This document shows positions 51,462 to 60,482 of a stretch of 64,000 bases of DNA, in pieces. A model generated the notes under the pieces. The model had not been told where the DNA came from, ran no database searches, and was given only the letters and a program-made list of their open reading frames with translations. A program made the translations under genes and the position numbers. The DNA is from Amorphoplanes digitatis (GTDB lineage: Bacteria > Actinomycetota > Actinomycetes > Mycobacteriales > Micromonosporaceae), in contig NZ_JACHNH010000001.1 of the NCBI RefSeq assembly GCF_014205335.1, positions 3,776,501 to 3,840,500 on the forward strand, given 5' to 3'. Within the stretch, counting starts at the first letter, position 1. Each line of letters begins with the position of its first letter.

Positions 51462-52227
51462 TCCGCAGGTCGGCGGTGATCCGCTCGGCCGCCGCCAGCA
51501 GCGGCGGCAGCAGGTCGGCCCGCATCGCGGCGACAGACGTGCGGCTGGCGTGCACGGAGACGTTCACGGCGGCGCTCACCGCACCGGAGCGGTCGCGCAG
51601 CGGCGCCGCCATCGACCGCAGCCCCTGCTCCAGCTCCTGATCCACGATCGCGTAGCCCTGCTCGCGGACCCGCTCGAGCTCGGACTTCAGCGCACCCACC
51701 GACGCGACGGTGCGGTCGGTGAGCCGTTCCAGCCGGATCCGTTCGAGGTACGCGCCGACCTGGTCACCGGGCAGGTTGGCGATCAGCACCCGGCCCATCG
51801 ACGTCGCGTACGCCGGGAACCGCGTGCCCACGTTGATCGCCACCGTCATGATCCGCCGGGTGGGCACCCGGGCCACGTAGACGATGTCGTCGCCGTCGAG
51901 CACCGACACCGACGACGACTCGTGCACCTGTTCGACGAGCCGCTCCAGGTGCGGCAGGGCCACCTCGGGCAGCGACAGGCTGGACAGGAACGAGTAGCCG
52001 AGCTCGAGCACGCGCGGCGTCAGCGAGAAGAGCCGCCCGTCGGTGCGCACGTAGCCGAGGTCGGTGAGGGTGAGCAGGAAGCGCCGGGCCGCGGCCCGGG
52101 TCAGGTCGCAGATGCGCGCGACCTCGCTGAGCGTGAGCTCGGCATGGTGGGCGTCGAAGGCCCGGATGACGGCGAGCCCGCGCTCCAGCGACTGCACGAA
52201 GTGCGGCTCGCGGACCTGGTCAGTCAT
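51442..52227 (-). CDS. IclR-family regulator of the pca/pob cluster
   Basis: 261 residues. An N-terminal winged helix (about 10-75: FVQSLERGLAVIRAFDAHHAELTLSEVARICDLTRAAARRFLLTL) is followed by a C-terminal IclR effector domain (about 85-255: SSVSVLDGDDIVYVARVPTRR, AINVGTRFPAYATSMGRVLIA). It resembles PcaR/PcaU/PobR-type regulators, which control protocatechuate and 4-hydroxybenzoate pathways. It lies 16 bp downstream of pcaC in the same orientation, probably the last gene of the operon. ATG 52227 or 52239, neither with a strong ribosome-binding site. Confidence 0.85.
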   Translation of the reverse strand: MTDQVREPHFVQSLERGLAVIRAFDAHHAELTLSEVARICDLTRAAARRFLLTLTDLGYVRTDGRLFSLTPRVLELGYSFLSSLSLPEVALPHLERLVEQVHESSSVSVLDGDDIVYVARVPTRRIMTVAINVGTRFPAYATSMGRVLIANLPGDQVGAYLERIRLERLTDRTVASVGALKSELERVREQGYAIVDQELEQGLRSMAAPLRDRSGAVSAAVNVSVHASRTSVAAMRADLLPPLLAAAERITADLRITAPGR

Positions 52228-52243
52228 TGTTTGCACCATAGCG

Positions 52244-52624
52244 TCACGCGGTGGCTTCGTCGTCGGCCAGGGCACCCTGGGCGATCTTGAACGCGGCGTT
52301 GGCGGCGGGCACCCCGGCGTAGACCGCGGTGTGCAGCAGCACCTCGCCGATCTCCTCGGGTGTCAGGCCGATGCGGCGGGCGGCGCGCACGTGCATTGCC
52401 AGCTCCTCGTGGCAGTGCAGCGCCGTGAGCACGGCCAGGGTGACGCAGCTGCGGGTGCGCCGGTCCAGGCCGTCGCGGGCCCAGACCGAGCCCCAGGCGT
52501 ACCGGGTGATGAAGTCCTGGAACGTCGCGGTGAAGTCCGTGGTCCCGGCGACGGCGCGGTCCACGTGCGCGTCGCCGAGCACCTCGCGGCGCACCGACAT
52601 GCCGCCCTCGTGAAGATCATCCAT
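52244..52624 (-). CDS. pcaC: 4-carboxymuconolactone decarboxylase
   Basis: 126 residues, the normal length for a separate PcaC, converting 4-carboxymuconolactone to 3-oxoadipate enol-lactone. Family motifs are YAWGSVWARDGLDRRTRSCVTLAVLTALHCHEELAMHVRAA and IGEVLLHTAVYAGVPAANAAF. It overlaps pcaD by 8 nt. Many actinobacteria have PcaC and PcaD fused as PcaL; here they are separate. Confidence 0.92.
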   Translation of the reverse strand: MDDLHEGGMSVRREVLGDAHVDRAVAGTTDFTATFQDFITRYAWGSVWARDGLDRRTRSCVTLAVLTALHCHEELAMHVRAARRIGLTPEEIGEVLLHTAVYAGVPAANAAFKIAQGALADDEATA

Positions 52625-53387
52625 CCAGCGCCTCCAGGATCAGTCGGTTCGCGGTGTCGGCCTGCTCGAAGCTGGCCAGGTGCGCGGCGCCGGCCAGCAC
52701 CTCGAGGCGGGCGCCGGGCACGGCCGCGGCGATGGCCGCACCGTGCGCGGGCGGCGTCGCCGGATCGTCGGCGCCGGCGACCACCAGGGTCGGCGCGTGG
52801 ATGCCGGGCAGGTCGGCGCGCAGGTCCATCTCCTCGATCGCGGCGCACGCGCCCGCGTACCCGATCGCCGGGGTGGCCGCGACCATGTCCCGCAGCCGGC
52901 CGGCCACCGCGGGGTGTTCCGCCGCGTAGCCGGGTGTCACCCAGCGGGCGACGACCGCGCCGGCGACCGCGGCGGTGCCCTCGGCCCGGACCAGCGCGGC
53001 GCGCTCGGCCCACGCCGAGCCCGGCCCGAGCAGGGCGGACGTGCAGAACAGGACCAGCCGGTCGACCCGTTCGCCCGCGTGCGCGGCGAGCCACATGGCG
53101 GTCATTCCGCCCAGCGACAGCCCGCAGACGTGCGCCCGCGCGACGCCGAGGCGGTCCAGCAGGTCGAGCGCGTCGCGCCCGAGGTCGGCCAGGGCGTAAC
53201 GGCCCGGGGGTACGGGTGAGCGCCCGTGCCCGCGGGCGTCGTACCGGATGACCCGGAACCGCCGCGACAGCGCGGGGATCTGCGGCTCCCACATGGACAG
53301 GTCCGCGCCGAGCGAATTGATCAGAAGCAGCGCGGGCGCGTCCCGCGGCCCGTCCTCGCGGTGGTGCACCGTCACCGCCGCGCTCAT
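52617..53387 (-). CDS. pcaD: 3-oxoadipate enol-lactonase
   Basis: A 256-residue alpha/beta hydrolase that opens the enol-lactone to 3-oxoadipate. The triad is a Ser in VCGLSLGGM, an Asp in VAGADDPATPP and a His in LAGAAHLASFEQ. The N-terminal LLINSLGADLSMWEPQIPAL is diagnostic for PcaD. ATG 53387 overlaps the pcaB stop (ATGA). Confidence 0.92.
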   Translation of the reverse strand: MSAAVTVHHREDGPRDAPALLLINSLGADLSMWEPQIPALSRRFRVIRYDARGHGRSPVPPGRYALADLGRDALDLLDRLGVARAHVCGLSLGGMTAMWLAAHAGERVDRLVLFCTSALLGPGSAWAERAALVRAEGTAAVAGAVVARWVTPGYAAEHPAVAGRLRDMVAATPAIGYAGACAAIEEMDLRADLPGIHAPTLVVAGADDPATPPAHGAAIAAAVPGARLEVLAGAAHLASFEQADTANRLILEALDG

Positions 53388-54724
53388 CGTGCCGCCGCAC
53401 GCAGCGCGCGGTCGATCAGGGCGTCGGCGCTGCCCACATAGGTGGCGGGATCGAGCAGCGCGGCCAGCCGGGCCGGTTCCAGGTGCGCGGTGATCTCGGG
53501 GTCGCCGGCCAGGTCGCCGCGGGCGGCCGCCGCGCGGACCACGGCGGGTGCCCGGTCGCCCAGCGCCGGGCCCAGCGCGGCGGCGACCCGCTCGGCAAGC
53601 AGCGCGCCGTGGGTGAGCTCGAGGTTGGCGCGCATCCGCCCGGGGTCGACCCGCAGGCCCTCCAGGGCCGCGCGGAGCTGGAACGCGGCGGAGCCGGTGC
53701 GGGTGAGCAGCGCGCGCAGCGGCAGCCACTCGGCGTGCCAGCTGCCGGCGGCGCGCTGGTGTTCGTGCGCCATGGCGGAGAGCAGGGTCGCCACCAGTCC
53801 GGGCGCCTGCGCCGCGGCGGCGCACGCGCTGATCGCCCGGATCGGGTTGTGCTTGTGCGGCAGCGTCGAGGAGCCGCCGGCGTCGCCGCCCTCGGTGACC
53901 TCGCCGACCTCGGTCTGCGCGTGCAGGACGAGGTCGCGGGCGACCTTGGCGATCGCGCCCGCCGCGGTGCCCAGGGCGGCGGCGAGGTCGGCGATGCGGG
54001 TCCGCTCGGTGTGCCAGGGCAGCTCCGGCTCGGCCAGGCCCAGCTCGGCGCTGTAGGCGGCCAGCATCGCGGTACCGGCGTCGACGGCGCCGGGGTCCGG
54101 CGCGTAGGCGGCGAGGGTGCCGGCCGCGCCGCCGAGCTGGGCCGCGAGGCGGTGGTCGCGGACCTCGGCGAGCCGCCGGCGTGCGGTGTCCAGGCCGGTC
54201 AGCCAGCCCGCGGCGATCAGGCCGAACGTGGTCGGCAGCGCCTGCTGGAGCAGCGTGCGGCCGGCGACGAGGGTGTGCCGGTGCTCCCGCGCCAGCGCGG
54301 CGGTGAGGCCGGCCGCGGCGGCCAGGTCGGCAAGCAGCGGCTCCAGCGCGCGCTTGGCGACGAGCATCGCGGCGGTGTCCACGATGTCCTGGCTGGTGGC
54401 ACCGCGGTGCACGAGGCCGGCGGCGTCGCCCGGCACGGCCGCGCGCAGCCGCGTGATCAGCGCGACGACCGGGTTGCCGGTGGCGGCGGCCTCGGCGCCC
54501 AGCTCGCCGGGGTCCACGACGAGCACCGCGCAGGCCGCGGCGACGGCCTCGGCGTCGGCGCCGGACGCCAGCCCGGCCCGCGCCGCCGCCCGGGCCAGGG
54601 CCGCCTCGGCGTCGAGCAGGGCGCGCACCCAGGCGGCGTCGCCGACCTCGGCCCGGACGCCGCCGGCCGCGAGCACGCCGTCGAAGAGCCCGGCGTGCTC
54701 AGACGGCGAAGAAGACGGTCTCAT
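53384..54724 (-). CDS. pcaB: 3-carboxy-cis,cis-muconate cycloisomerase
   Basis: A 446-residue member of the fumarase/aspartase superfamily, cyclising 3-carboxymuconate to 4-carboxymuconolactone. Superfamily signature GGSSTLPHKHNPIRA and the conserved GLVHRGATSQDIVDTA are present. It overlaps the end of pcaG by 26 nt. Translation is probably coupled. Confidence 0.93.
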   Translation of the reverse strand: MRPSSSPSEHAGLFDGVLAAGGVRAEVGDAAWVRALLDAEAALARAAARAGLASGADAEAVAAACAVLVVDPGELGAEAAATGNPVVALITRLRAAVPGDAAGLVHRGATSQDIVDTAAMLVAKRALEPLLADLAAAAGLTAALAREHRHTLVAGRTLLQQALPTTFGLIAAGWLTGLDTARRRLAEVRDHRLAAQLGGAAGTLAAYAPDPGAVDAGTAMLAAYSAELGLAEPELPWHTERTRIADLAAALGTAAGAIAKVARDLVLHAQTEVGEVTEGGDAGGSSTLPHKHNPIRAISACAAAAQAPGLVATLLSAMAHEHQRAAGSWHAEWLPLRALLTRTGSAAFQLRAALEGLRVDPGRMRANLELTHGALLAERVAAALGPALGDRAPAVVRAAAARGDLAGDPEITAHLEPARLAALLDPATYVGSADALIDRALRAAAR

Positions 54725-55214
54725 CGGGGCCCTGGAGGGTGATGTCGAAGCGGTAGCCGTCCTCGGTGCGCTCGGCGACCAGGGTGGCGCGCCGCTCGGC
54801 GGGCACGGCCGCGAGGACCGGGTCGGCCGCGTTCGCCGACGGCTCGTCGGCGAAGTAGACGCGGGTCATCACCCGGTGCAGCAGCCCGCGGGCGAAGACG
54901 GTCACGTCGATGCGCGGCGCGTGCCCGGCGACCGCGCCGGGCTTGACGGTGCGTATCGCGTACCGGCCGTCGTCGTCGGTCGGGCAGCGGCCGAAGCCGC
55001 GGAACCCGGGCGCGTGGAACTCGCCGTCCGGGCCGGCCTGCCAGGTCTCCACCAGCGCATCCTGTACCACCTCGCCGCCGCCGTCGCGGATCTCGCCGCG
55101 CAACCACACCGCGCCGGGCGCGTCGTCCGGCACCACCAGCGGCCCCTCGTCCCAGGACAGCCCGATCGACAGGTACGGGCCGACGGTCTGCGACGGCGTC
55201 TCGGGCCCGCTCAC
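54699..55214 (-). CDS. pcaG: Protocatechuate 3,4-dioxygenase alpha subunit
   Basis: 171 residues. Typical N-terminus TPSQTVGPYLSIGLSW, then the intradiol dioxygenase fold with VQDALVETWQAGPDGEFHAPGFRGFGRCPTDDDGRYAIRTVKPG. The iron-ligand His pair of the beta subunit is replaced, as normal for alpha chains. GTG 55214 overlaps the pcaH stop (GTGA). Confidence 0.93.
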   Translation of the reverse strand: MSGPETPSQTVGPYLSIGLSWDEGPLVVPDDAPGAVWLRGEIRDGGGEVVQDALVETWQAGPDGEFHAPGFRGFGRCPTDDDGRYAIRTVKPGAVAGHAPRIDVTVFARGLLHRVMTRVYFADEPSANAADPVLAAVPAERRATLVAERTEDGYRFDITLQGPDETVFFAV

Positions 55215-55882
55215 GGGGTCTCCATCGGGGTCGCGCCCGTTCCGGCCAGGACGATGTCGAAGCGGTAGCCCAGCGCCCACGACTCGACCGTCGCGGACAG
55301 GTCGAAGCCCGCGACGAGCCGGTCCCGGGCGAACTCGGGCACCGAGTTGTAGATGGGGTCGTAGGCGAAGAGCGGGTCGTCGGGGAAGTACATCTGGGTG
55401 ACCAGGCGCTGGGTGAACGCGCGCCCGAAGACCGAGAAGTGGATGTGCGCGGGCCGCCACGCGTTGGCGTGGTTGCCCCACGGGTATGCGCCCGGCTTGA
55501 CCGTCACGAAGCGGTACCGGCCCTGCGCGTCGGTCAGGGCCCGCCCGACCCCGGTGAAGTGCGGGTCCAGCGGCGCGTCGTGCCGGTCCCACCGGTGCCG
55601 GTAGCGGCCGGCCGCGTTGGCCTGCCACACCTCCAGCAGCGTGTCGCGCACCGGCCTGCCGTCCGCGTCGCGGACCTGCCCGTGCACCACGATCCGCTGG
55701 CCCTGCGCCTCGCCGTCCGGGCCGGCGGTCAGGTCCGCGTCGGCGGCCGCGACCGGGCCCTCGCCCAGCGCCGGGCCGGTCAGGTCGGCGAGCGGGTGCG
55801 GCAGCAGGATCGGCTCCTGCCGCGGCGCGCGCAGCAGCGTCGACCCGTATCCGGGGGAGAGCAGCGGTGGGTGTGGGTTCAT
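55211..55882 (-). CDS. pcaH: Protocatechuate 3,4-dioxygenase beta subunit
   Basis: A 223-residue catalytic subunit. It opens protocatechuate between the hydroxyls to 3-carboxy-cis,cis-muconate. Fe(III) ligands are visible: a Tyr in NAAGRYRHRWD, a Tyr in KPGAYPWGN, and two His in WRPAHIHFSVFG. ATG 55882 has AGGAG 5 nt upstream and overlaps the pcaJ stop (ATGA). Confidence 0.94.
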   Translation of the reverse strand: MNPHPPLLSPGYGSTLLRAPRQEPILLPHPLADLTGPALGEGPVAAADADLTAGPDGEAQGQRIVVHGQVRDADGRPVRDTLLEVWQANAAGRYRHRWDRHDAPLDPHFTGVGRALTDAQGRYRFVTVKPGAYPWGNHANAWRPAHIHFSVFGRAFTQRLVTQMYFPDDPLFAYDPIYNSVPEFARDRLVAGFDLSATVESWALGYRFDIVLAGTGATPMETP

Positions 55883-56637
55883 GTCGTCTCCTGCGATCCG
55901 GTCAGCGCGCGCAGCGCGGTCAGCTCCGCCTCGCTCGGCGGCTCGGTGGTGGTCATCGTGGCGGCGACCCGCAGCGGCCAGCCCGTCGCCGCGACGGCCT
56001 GCTCGGCGGTCACGCCCGGGTGCACCCGGGTGAGGGTCAGCTCCCGGTCGTCCGGGTCCGGCTCCAGGACGCCGAGGTCGGTGATGACCAGGACCGGCCC
56101 GCGGCCGCGCAGGCCGAGGCGTTCCCGGTCGCCCGGTCCCTTGCCGTGCCCGACCGAGGTGACGAAGTCGACCCGGTCGACGAACGTCCGGGCGCTCTGG
56201 CGCACCACCACGATGACCTCGCCGCAGGACGCGGCGATCTCGGGTGCGCCGCCCGCGCCGGGCAGCCGCACCCGGGGGCCGGCGTAGTCGTCGCCGATCA
56301 CCGTGGTGTTGATGTTGGCGTAGCGGTCGATCTGCGCGGCGCCGAGGAAGCCGATGCCGATCCGGCCGGGCTGCAACCAGTAGTTGAACATCTCCGGGAC
56401 GCTGACCACGGCGTCGGCGGTCTCCGCGAGCACGCCGTCGCCGATGGAGAGCGGCAGCCGGTCCGGCTTGGCGCCGATGGTGCCGGACTCGTAGACCAGG
56501 ACCAGGTCCGGCGCGTGGGTGCGGCGGGCCAGGTTCGCGGCGGTGCTGGGCAGGCCGATACCGACGAAGCAGCGGCTGTCGCCCCGCAGCACCCGTGCCG
56601 CGGCGACCGTCATCATCTCGTCCGCACTCCACGTCAT
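55879..56637 (-). CDS. pcaJ: 3-oxoadipate CoA-transferase subunit B
   Basis: 252 residues. A CoA-transferase beta-type subunit with the catalytic Glu probably in VYESGTIGAKPD, plus GIGLPSTAANLARR and GGAPEIAASCGEVIVV. Together with PcaI it activates 3-oxoadipate with CoA from succinyl-CoA. Sequence style is close to the glutaconate CoA-transferase-like branch used by actinobacteria. ATG 56637 overlaps the pcaI stop. Confidence 0.88.
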   Translation of the reverse strand: MTWSADEMMTVAAARVLRGDSRCFVGIGLPSTAANLARRTHAPDLVLVYESGTIGAKPDRLPLSIGDGVLAETADAVVSVPEMFNYWLQPGRIGIGFLGAAQIDRYANINTTVIGDDYAGPRVRLPGAGGAPEIAASCGEVIVVVRQSARTFVDRVDFVTSVGHGKGPGDRERLGLRGRGPVLVITDLGVLEPDPDDRELTLTRVHPGVTAEQAVAATGWPLRVAATMTTTEPPSEAELTALRALTGSQETT

Positions 56638-57437
56638 GCCTTGACCCCCGCAAGCCACTCCTGGAACGACTGCCGGTCCCGGCTGATGGCGTCCCAGGCC
56701 TGGTAGTAGTCGTTGTCGCGGTCGCTGTAGCCCATCGCGTACGAGGGGTGCGCGCCGCCGGGCACCACCGAGACCCGGGTGAGCGCCCAGCCGGGCAGCA
56801 CGACCGCGCCCGGCACCGGGGTCAGCTCGTCGACCAGCTCCTCGACCGTGACCAGGGAGCGGGCGGAGGCGAGCACGACCTCCTTGTGCACCCCGGTGAT
56901 GCCCCAGTACTGCACGTTGCCGTGCCGGTCGGCGCGCTGGGCGTGCACGATGCCGACGTCCGGGTTGAGCGCCGGCACGGCGGTGAGCGTCTCGCCGGTG
57001 AACGGACACCGGATCGGCGCGATGGTGGCCGTGTGCTCGCTCAGGTCGGTGCCGAGGTAGCCGCGCAGCACCGCGAAGGGCAGCCCGGACGCGCCGGCGA
57101 CGTAGCGGTTGGCCATCCCCGCGTGGCTGTGCTCCTCGATCTCCAGCGGCGCCGGCCAGGAGTTCTGCACGGCGTCGCGGAAGCGGTGCAGCGACCCGAC
57201 GCCGGGGTTGCCGGCCCAGGAGAAGACCAGCCTCGCCGCGCAGCCGGCGCCGATGAGCTGGTCGTAGACGATGTCCGGGGTCATCCGCACCAGGGTCAGC
57301 CCGCGGAGGCCCTGCCGGATGATCTCCTGTCCGGCGGCGACCGGGATGAGGTGGGTGAAGCCCTCGAGGGCGACGGTGTCGCCGTCGTGGACGAGCTCGG
57401 CGACCGCCTCGGCGAGCGGGACGATGCGGGCGGTCAA
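56634..57437 (-). CDS. pcaI: 3-oxoadipate CoA-transferase subunit A
   Basis: 267 residues. A CoA-transferase alpha-type subunit with LVHDGDTVALEGFTHLIPVAAGQEIIRQ, RMTPDIVYDQLIGAG and FSWAGNPGVGSLHRF. The start is a TTG at 57437 overlapping the pobA stop (TTGA), which sets the start and indicates coupling. Partner of PcaJ. Confidence 0.88.
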   Translation of the reverse strand: MTARIVPLAEAVAELVHDGDTVALEGFTHLIPVAAGQEIIRQGLRGLTLVRMTPDIVYDQLIGAGCAARLVFSWAGNPGVGSLHRFRDAVQNSWPAPLEIEEHSHAGMANRYVAGASGLPFAVLRGYLGTDLSEHTATIAPIRCPFTGETLTAVPALNPDVGIVHAQRADRHGNVQYWGITGVHKEVVLASARSLVTVEELVDELTPVPGAVVLPGWALTRVSVVPGGAHPSYAMGYSDRDNDYYQAWDAISRDRQSFQEWLAGVKA

Positions 57438-58573
57438 CGCGGCAGCCCGACGTAGTTCTCGGCCAGGGTGGTCGCCGCGGCCGTCGAGCCCGTCACGTAC
57501 GCCAGCTCGGCGAGCTGCACCCGGTGGCCGAACCGGTCGTCGCCGGCGTGGCGGTGCAGCATCGTGGTCATCCAGTTGGAGAAGCGCTGCACCTGCCACA
57601 CCCGCTTCAGGCAGGTCGCCGAGTACGCGTCGAGCAGCTCCTGCGAGCCGTCGCGGTAGTACGCCGTCAGCGCCTCGGCCAGCACCCGTACGTCGGCGAC
57701 GGCCAGGTTGAGCCCCTTGGCGCCGGTGGGCGGGACGATGTGCGCCGCGTCGCCGGCCAGGAACAGCCGGCCCGCGCGCATCGGCTCGACCACGATGCTG
57801 CGCATCGGCGTCACCCCCCGTTCCAGCACTTCGCCCTCCTCGAGCGGCAGCCCGAGCCGGGTCCGCAGCTCGTCCCAGATACGGGCGTCGGGCCAGTCGG
57901 CCAGGTCGGTGCCGGGTTCCACCTGTAGATACAGCCGCACTATGCCGGGGGTCCGCATGCTGTGCAGGGCGAAACCCCGTTCGTGGTACGCGTAGACCAG
58001 CTCCTGCGCGGCGGCGGGCGCGCGGGCCAGGATGCCCAGCCACGCGTACGGGTGCACGCGCTCGGCGGCGGTCAGCGCACCGGGCGGCGCGGCGGCCCGG
58101 GCGACGCCGTGCGAGCCGTCGCAGCCGGCCACGAAGTCGCACTCCAGCCGCCGCTCCACCCCGTCGTGCTTGTACGCGACGACGGTGCCGTCGACGCCGG
58201 TGACCTCGGCCTCGAAGTGCAGCGGCCCGGTGGGTATCCGGGCGGCGATCAGGTCCTTGACGACCTCCTGCTGGCCGTACACGGTGATGGTCCTGCCGGT
58301 CAGCCCCTCCAGGTCGATGCGGTGGCCGACGCCGTCGAAGCGCAGCTCGATGCCGCGGTGCACCATGCCCTCGCGGCGCATCCGGGCGCCGACGCCGAGC
58401 TCGTCGAGCAGGTCGGCGGTGCCGTGTTCGAGGACACCCGCGCGGACCCGGCCCTCCACATAGGATCGAGAGCGTCGCTCCAGCACGACGGAGTCGATGC
58501 CCTCCCGCTCCAGCAGCCGGGCCAGCACCAGACCCGCCGGGCCGGCCCCCACGATGCCGACTTGGGTACGCAC
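57434..58573 (-). CDS. pobA: 4-hydroxybenzoate 3-monooxygenase
   Basis: A 379-residue class A flavoprotein hydroxylase making protocatechuate from 4-hydroxybenzoate with NAD(P)H and oxygen. The FAD motif is VGIVGAGPAGLVLARLLEREG, then the PobA-type GRVRAGVLEHGTADLLDELG, DG motif CDFVAGCDGSHGVAR and GDAAHIVPPTGAKGLNLA. GTG 58573 has GGGAGG 6 nt upstream. First gene of the eight-gene degradation operon. Confidence 0.93.
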   Translation of the reverse strand: MRTQVGIVGAGPAGLVLARLLEREGIDSVVLERRSRSYVEGRVRAGVLEHGTADLLDELGVGARMRREGMVHRGIELRFDGVGHRIDLEGLTGRTITVYGQQEVVKDLIAARIPTGPLHFEAEVTGVDGTVVAYKHDGVERRLECDFVAGCDGSHGVARAAAPPGALTAAERVHPYAWLGILARAPAAAQELVYAYHERGFALHSMRTPGIVRLYLQVEPGTDLADWPDARIWDELRTRLGLPLEEGEVLERGVTPMRSIVVEPMRAGRLFLAGDAAHIVPPTGAKGLNLAVADVRVLAEALTAYYRDGSQELLDAYSATCLKRVWQVQRFSNWMTTMLHRHAGDDRFGHRVQLAELAYVTGSTAAATTLAENYVGLPR

Positions 58574-58635
58574 GTCCGACCTCCCAGGTAGCGGATCGAT
58601 CTCGATCGTTGACTCGGGCCGGGGCCCGCGCCTAC

Positions 58636-58650
58636 GTTCTCCATGAGAAC
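58636..58650. promoter_or_regulatory. Operator candidate between pobA and the ABC importer
   Basis: GTTCTC (58636-58641) and GAGAAC (58645-58650) form a perfect 15-bp palindrome with CAT at its centre. It lies in the 140-bp divergent region, 63 bp from either start codon. Position and size fit an IclR-type operator controlling both operons. A tandem GATCGATC-like motif at 58594-58608 lies nearby. Confidence 0.6.
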
Positions 58651-58713
58651 TTACGTGCGGAGAGCGCACAACAACACCCCCATGATTTACAGCTTCCATT
58701 AGGAGGTCCTGAT

Positions 58714-59679
58714 ATGCGCCGGTTCATCGCGGGGATGGCCGTGCTCGCCCTGGTCGCAGGCGGGGCGGCGGGCTGCGGCTCGTCCGACGACGGCGACACC
58801 CCGGCCGCCGGGGGGATCACGCAGGTCAAGGTCGGGGTCATCCCGATCGTCGACGTCGCGCCGATCTACCTCGGACAGCAGAAGGGTTTCTTCAAGACCC
58901 GCAACATCGAGCTGACCATGGAGAGCGGCCAGGGCGGCGCGGCCATCGTGCCCGGCGTGGTCAGCGGCCAGTTCCAGTTCGGCTTCAGCAACATGACCTC
59001 GCTGATGATCGCGCAGACCAAGAACGTGCCGGTCAAGGTCGTGGCCAACGGCGTCGCGTCGACCGGCGAGGCCGGCAAGGACTTCGGCGCCGTGGCGGTG
59101 CGCAAGGACAGCCCGATCACCAAGGCCGCCGACCTGGCCGGCAAGAAGATCGCCGTCAACACCCTGAAGAACATCGGCGACACCACCGTGCGCGAGTCGG
59201 TGCGCAAGGCAGGCGGCGATCCGAGCGGGATCAACTTCGTCGAGATGCCGCTGCCCAACATGCCGGCCGCCGTCGAGAACGGGCAGGTCGACGCCGCCTG
59301 GGTGGTCGAGCCGTGGCTGTCGGTCGTGACCGCCGCGGGCGGCCGGGCCGTGGCGTGGAACTTCGTCGACGCCGCGCCGAACCTGACCGTGGCCGGGTAC
59401 TTCGCCTCGACCAAGCTCATCGCCGACGACCCCGACCTGGTCAAGCGCTTCACCGAGGGTGTCAACGAGTCGCTCGCCTACGCCGACGCGCACCCCGACG
59501 AGGTGCGGGCCGTGCTGGCGACATACACGAAGATCGATCCGAAGGTCATCGCGTCGCTCACCCTGCCGAAGTGGCCTACCGAGATCAACAAGCCGTCCGT
59601 GCAGACCCTCGCCGACCTGGGCGCCAAGGACGGTATCTTCGGCAGCGCGACCCCCGACCTGTCCAAGATCCTGCCGTGA
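58714..59679 (+). CDS. ABC transporter substrate-binding lipoprotein (NMT1/SsuA-like)
   Basis: 321 residues. The lipobox signal is LVAGGAAGCGSSDD. The mature domain belongs to the nitrate/sulfonate/taurine-binding class: IPIVDVAPIYLGQQKGFFKTRNIELTMESGQGGAAIVPGVVSGQF and WVVEPWLSVVTAAGG. ATG 58714 has AGGAGG 7 nt upstream. Divergent from pobA, so the likely ligand is an aromatic acid or precursor rather than a sulfonate (inference). Confidence 0.88.
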   Translation: MRRFIAGMAVLALVAGGAAGCGSSDDGDTPAAGGITQVKVGVIPIVDVAPIYLGQQKGFFKTRNIELTMESGQGGAAIVPGVVSGQFQFGFSNMTSLMIAQTKNVPVKVVANGVASTGEAGKDFGAVAVRKDSPITKAADLAGKKIAVNTLKNIGDTTVRESVRKAGGDPSGINFVEMPLPNMPAAVENGQVDAAWVVEPWLSVVTAAGGRAVAWNFVDAAPNLTVAGYFASTKLIADDPDLVKRFTEGVNESLAYADAHPDEVRAVLATYTKIDPKVIASLTLPKWPTEINKPSVQTLADLGAKDGIFGSATPDLSKILP

Positions 59680-60482
59680 CCGCACCGGACGCGGCAGCGC
59701 CGCGGACGTTCAGGGGAGGCCGGGCGCTGCTCGGCCTCTCCGGCCTTGCCGGGCTGCTCGTGCTCGTCGAGGTGCTGCCCCGGACCGGCCTGGTGTCCGC
59801 GGACTACCTGCCGCCGACCAGCCGCATCCTCGCCGCGCTCGCCGACGAGGCGGCGACCGGCCCGTTCTGGGTGGCCGTCGGAGACACCCTGACCGCGTGG
59901 GCGGCCGGCCTGGCCATCGCGGTCGCGGCCGGCGTCGCCGTCGGCATCCTGATCGGCGCGGTGCCCGTGCTGCGCGCCGTCACCGCCTCGACGGTGGAGT
60001 TCCTGCGGCCGATCCCGTCGGTCGCGCTGATCCCGCTCGCCGTCCTGCTGTACGGCTCGGACCTCGGCTCCAGCCTGCTGCTCGTCGTCTACGCGGCGTT
60101 CTGGCAGGTCCTCGTCCAGGTCCTGTACGGCGTGGCCGACGTCGACCCGGTCGCCGACGAGACCGCCCGCAGCTTCCGCCTCGGCGCGTTCGCCCGGGTA
60201 CGCCACGTGCTCTGGCCGACCGCGCTGCCGTACGTCTTCACCGGCGTCCGGCTCGCCGCCGCGGTCGCCCTGGTGCTCGCGGTCACCGCCGAGATGATCA
60301 TCGGCGCGCCCGGCCTCGGCGCGGTCATCGCGGTCGCACAGACCTCCAACGCGATCCCCACGATGTACGCCCTGATCGTGGTGACCGGCCTGCTCGGCGT
60401 CACCATCAACATCGGCGCCCGCGCCGCCGAGCGGCACTTCCTGTCCTGGCACCAGTCCGTACGCGGGGAGATCCCGGCATGA
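59676..60482 (+). CDS. ABC transporter permease (SsuC-like), first
   Basis: A 268-residue permease with about six membrane segments and the EAA loop DETARSFRLGAFARVRHVLWPTALPYVFTGVRLA. GTG 59676 overlaps the stop of the binding-protein gene (GTGA). The system has two different permeases, whereas most SsuC/TauC importers use one that dimerises. Confidence 0.9.
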   Translation: MTAPDAAAPRTFRGGRALLGLSGLAGLLVLVEVLPRTGLVSADYLPPTSRILAALADEAATGPFWVAVGDTLTAWAAGLAIAVAAGVAVGILIGAVPVLRAVTASTVEFLRPIPSVALIPLAVLLYGSDLGSSLLLVVYAAFWQVLVQVLYGVADVDPVADETARSFRLGAFARVRHVLWPTALPYVFTGVRLAAAVALVLAVTAEMIIGAPGLGAVIAVAQTSNAIPTMYALIVVTGLLGVTINIGARAAERHFLSWHQSVRGEIPA

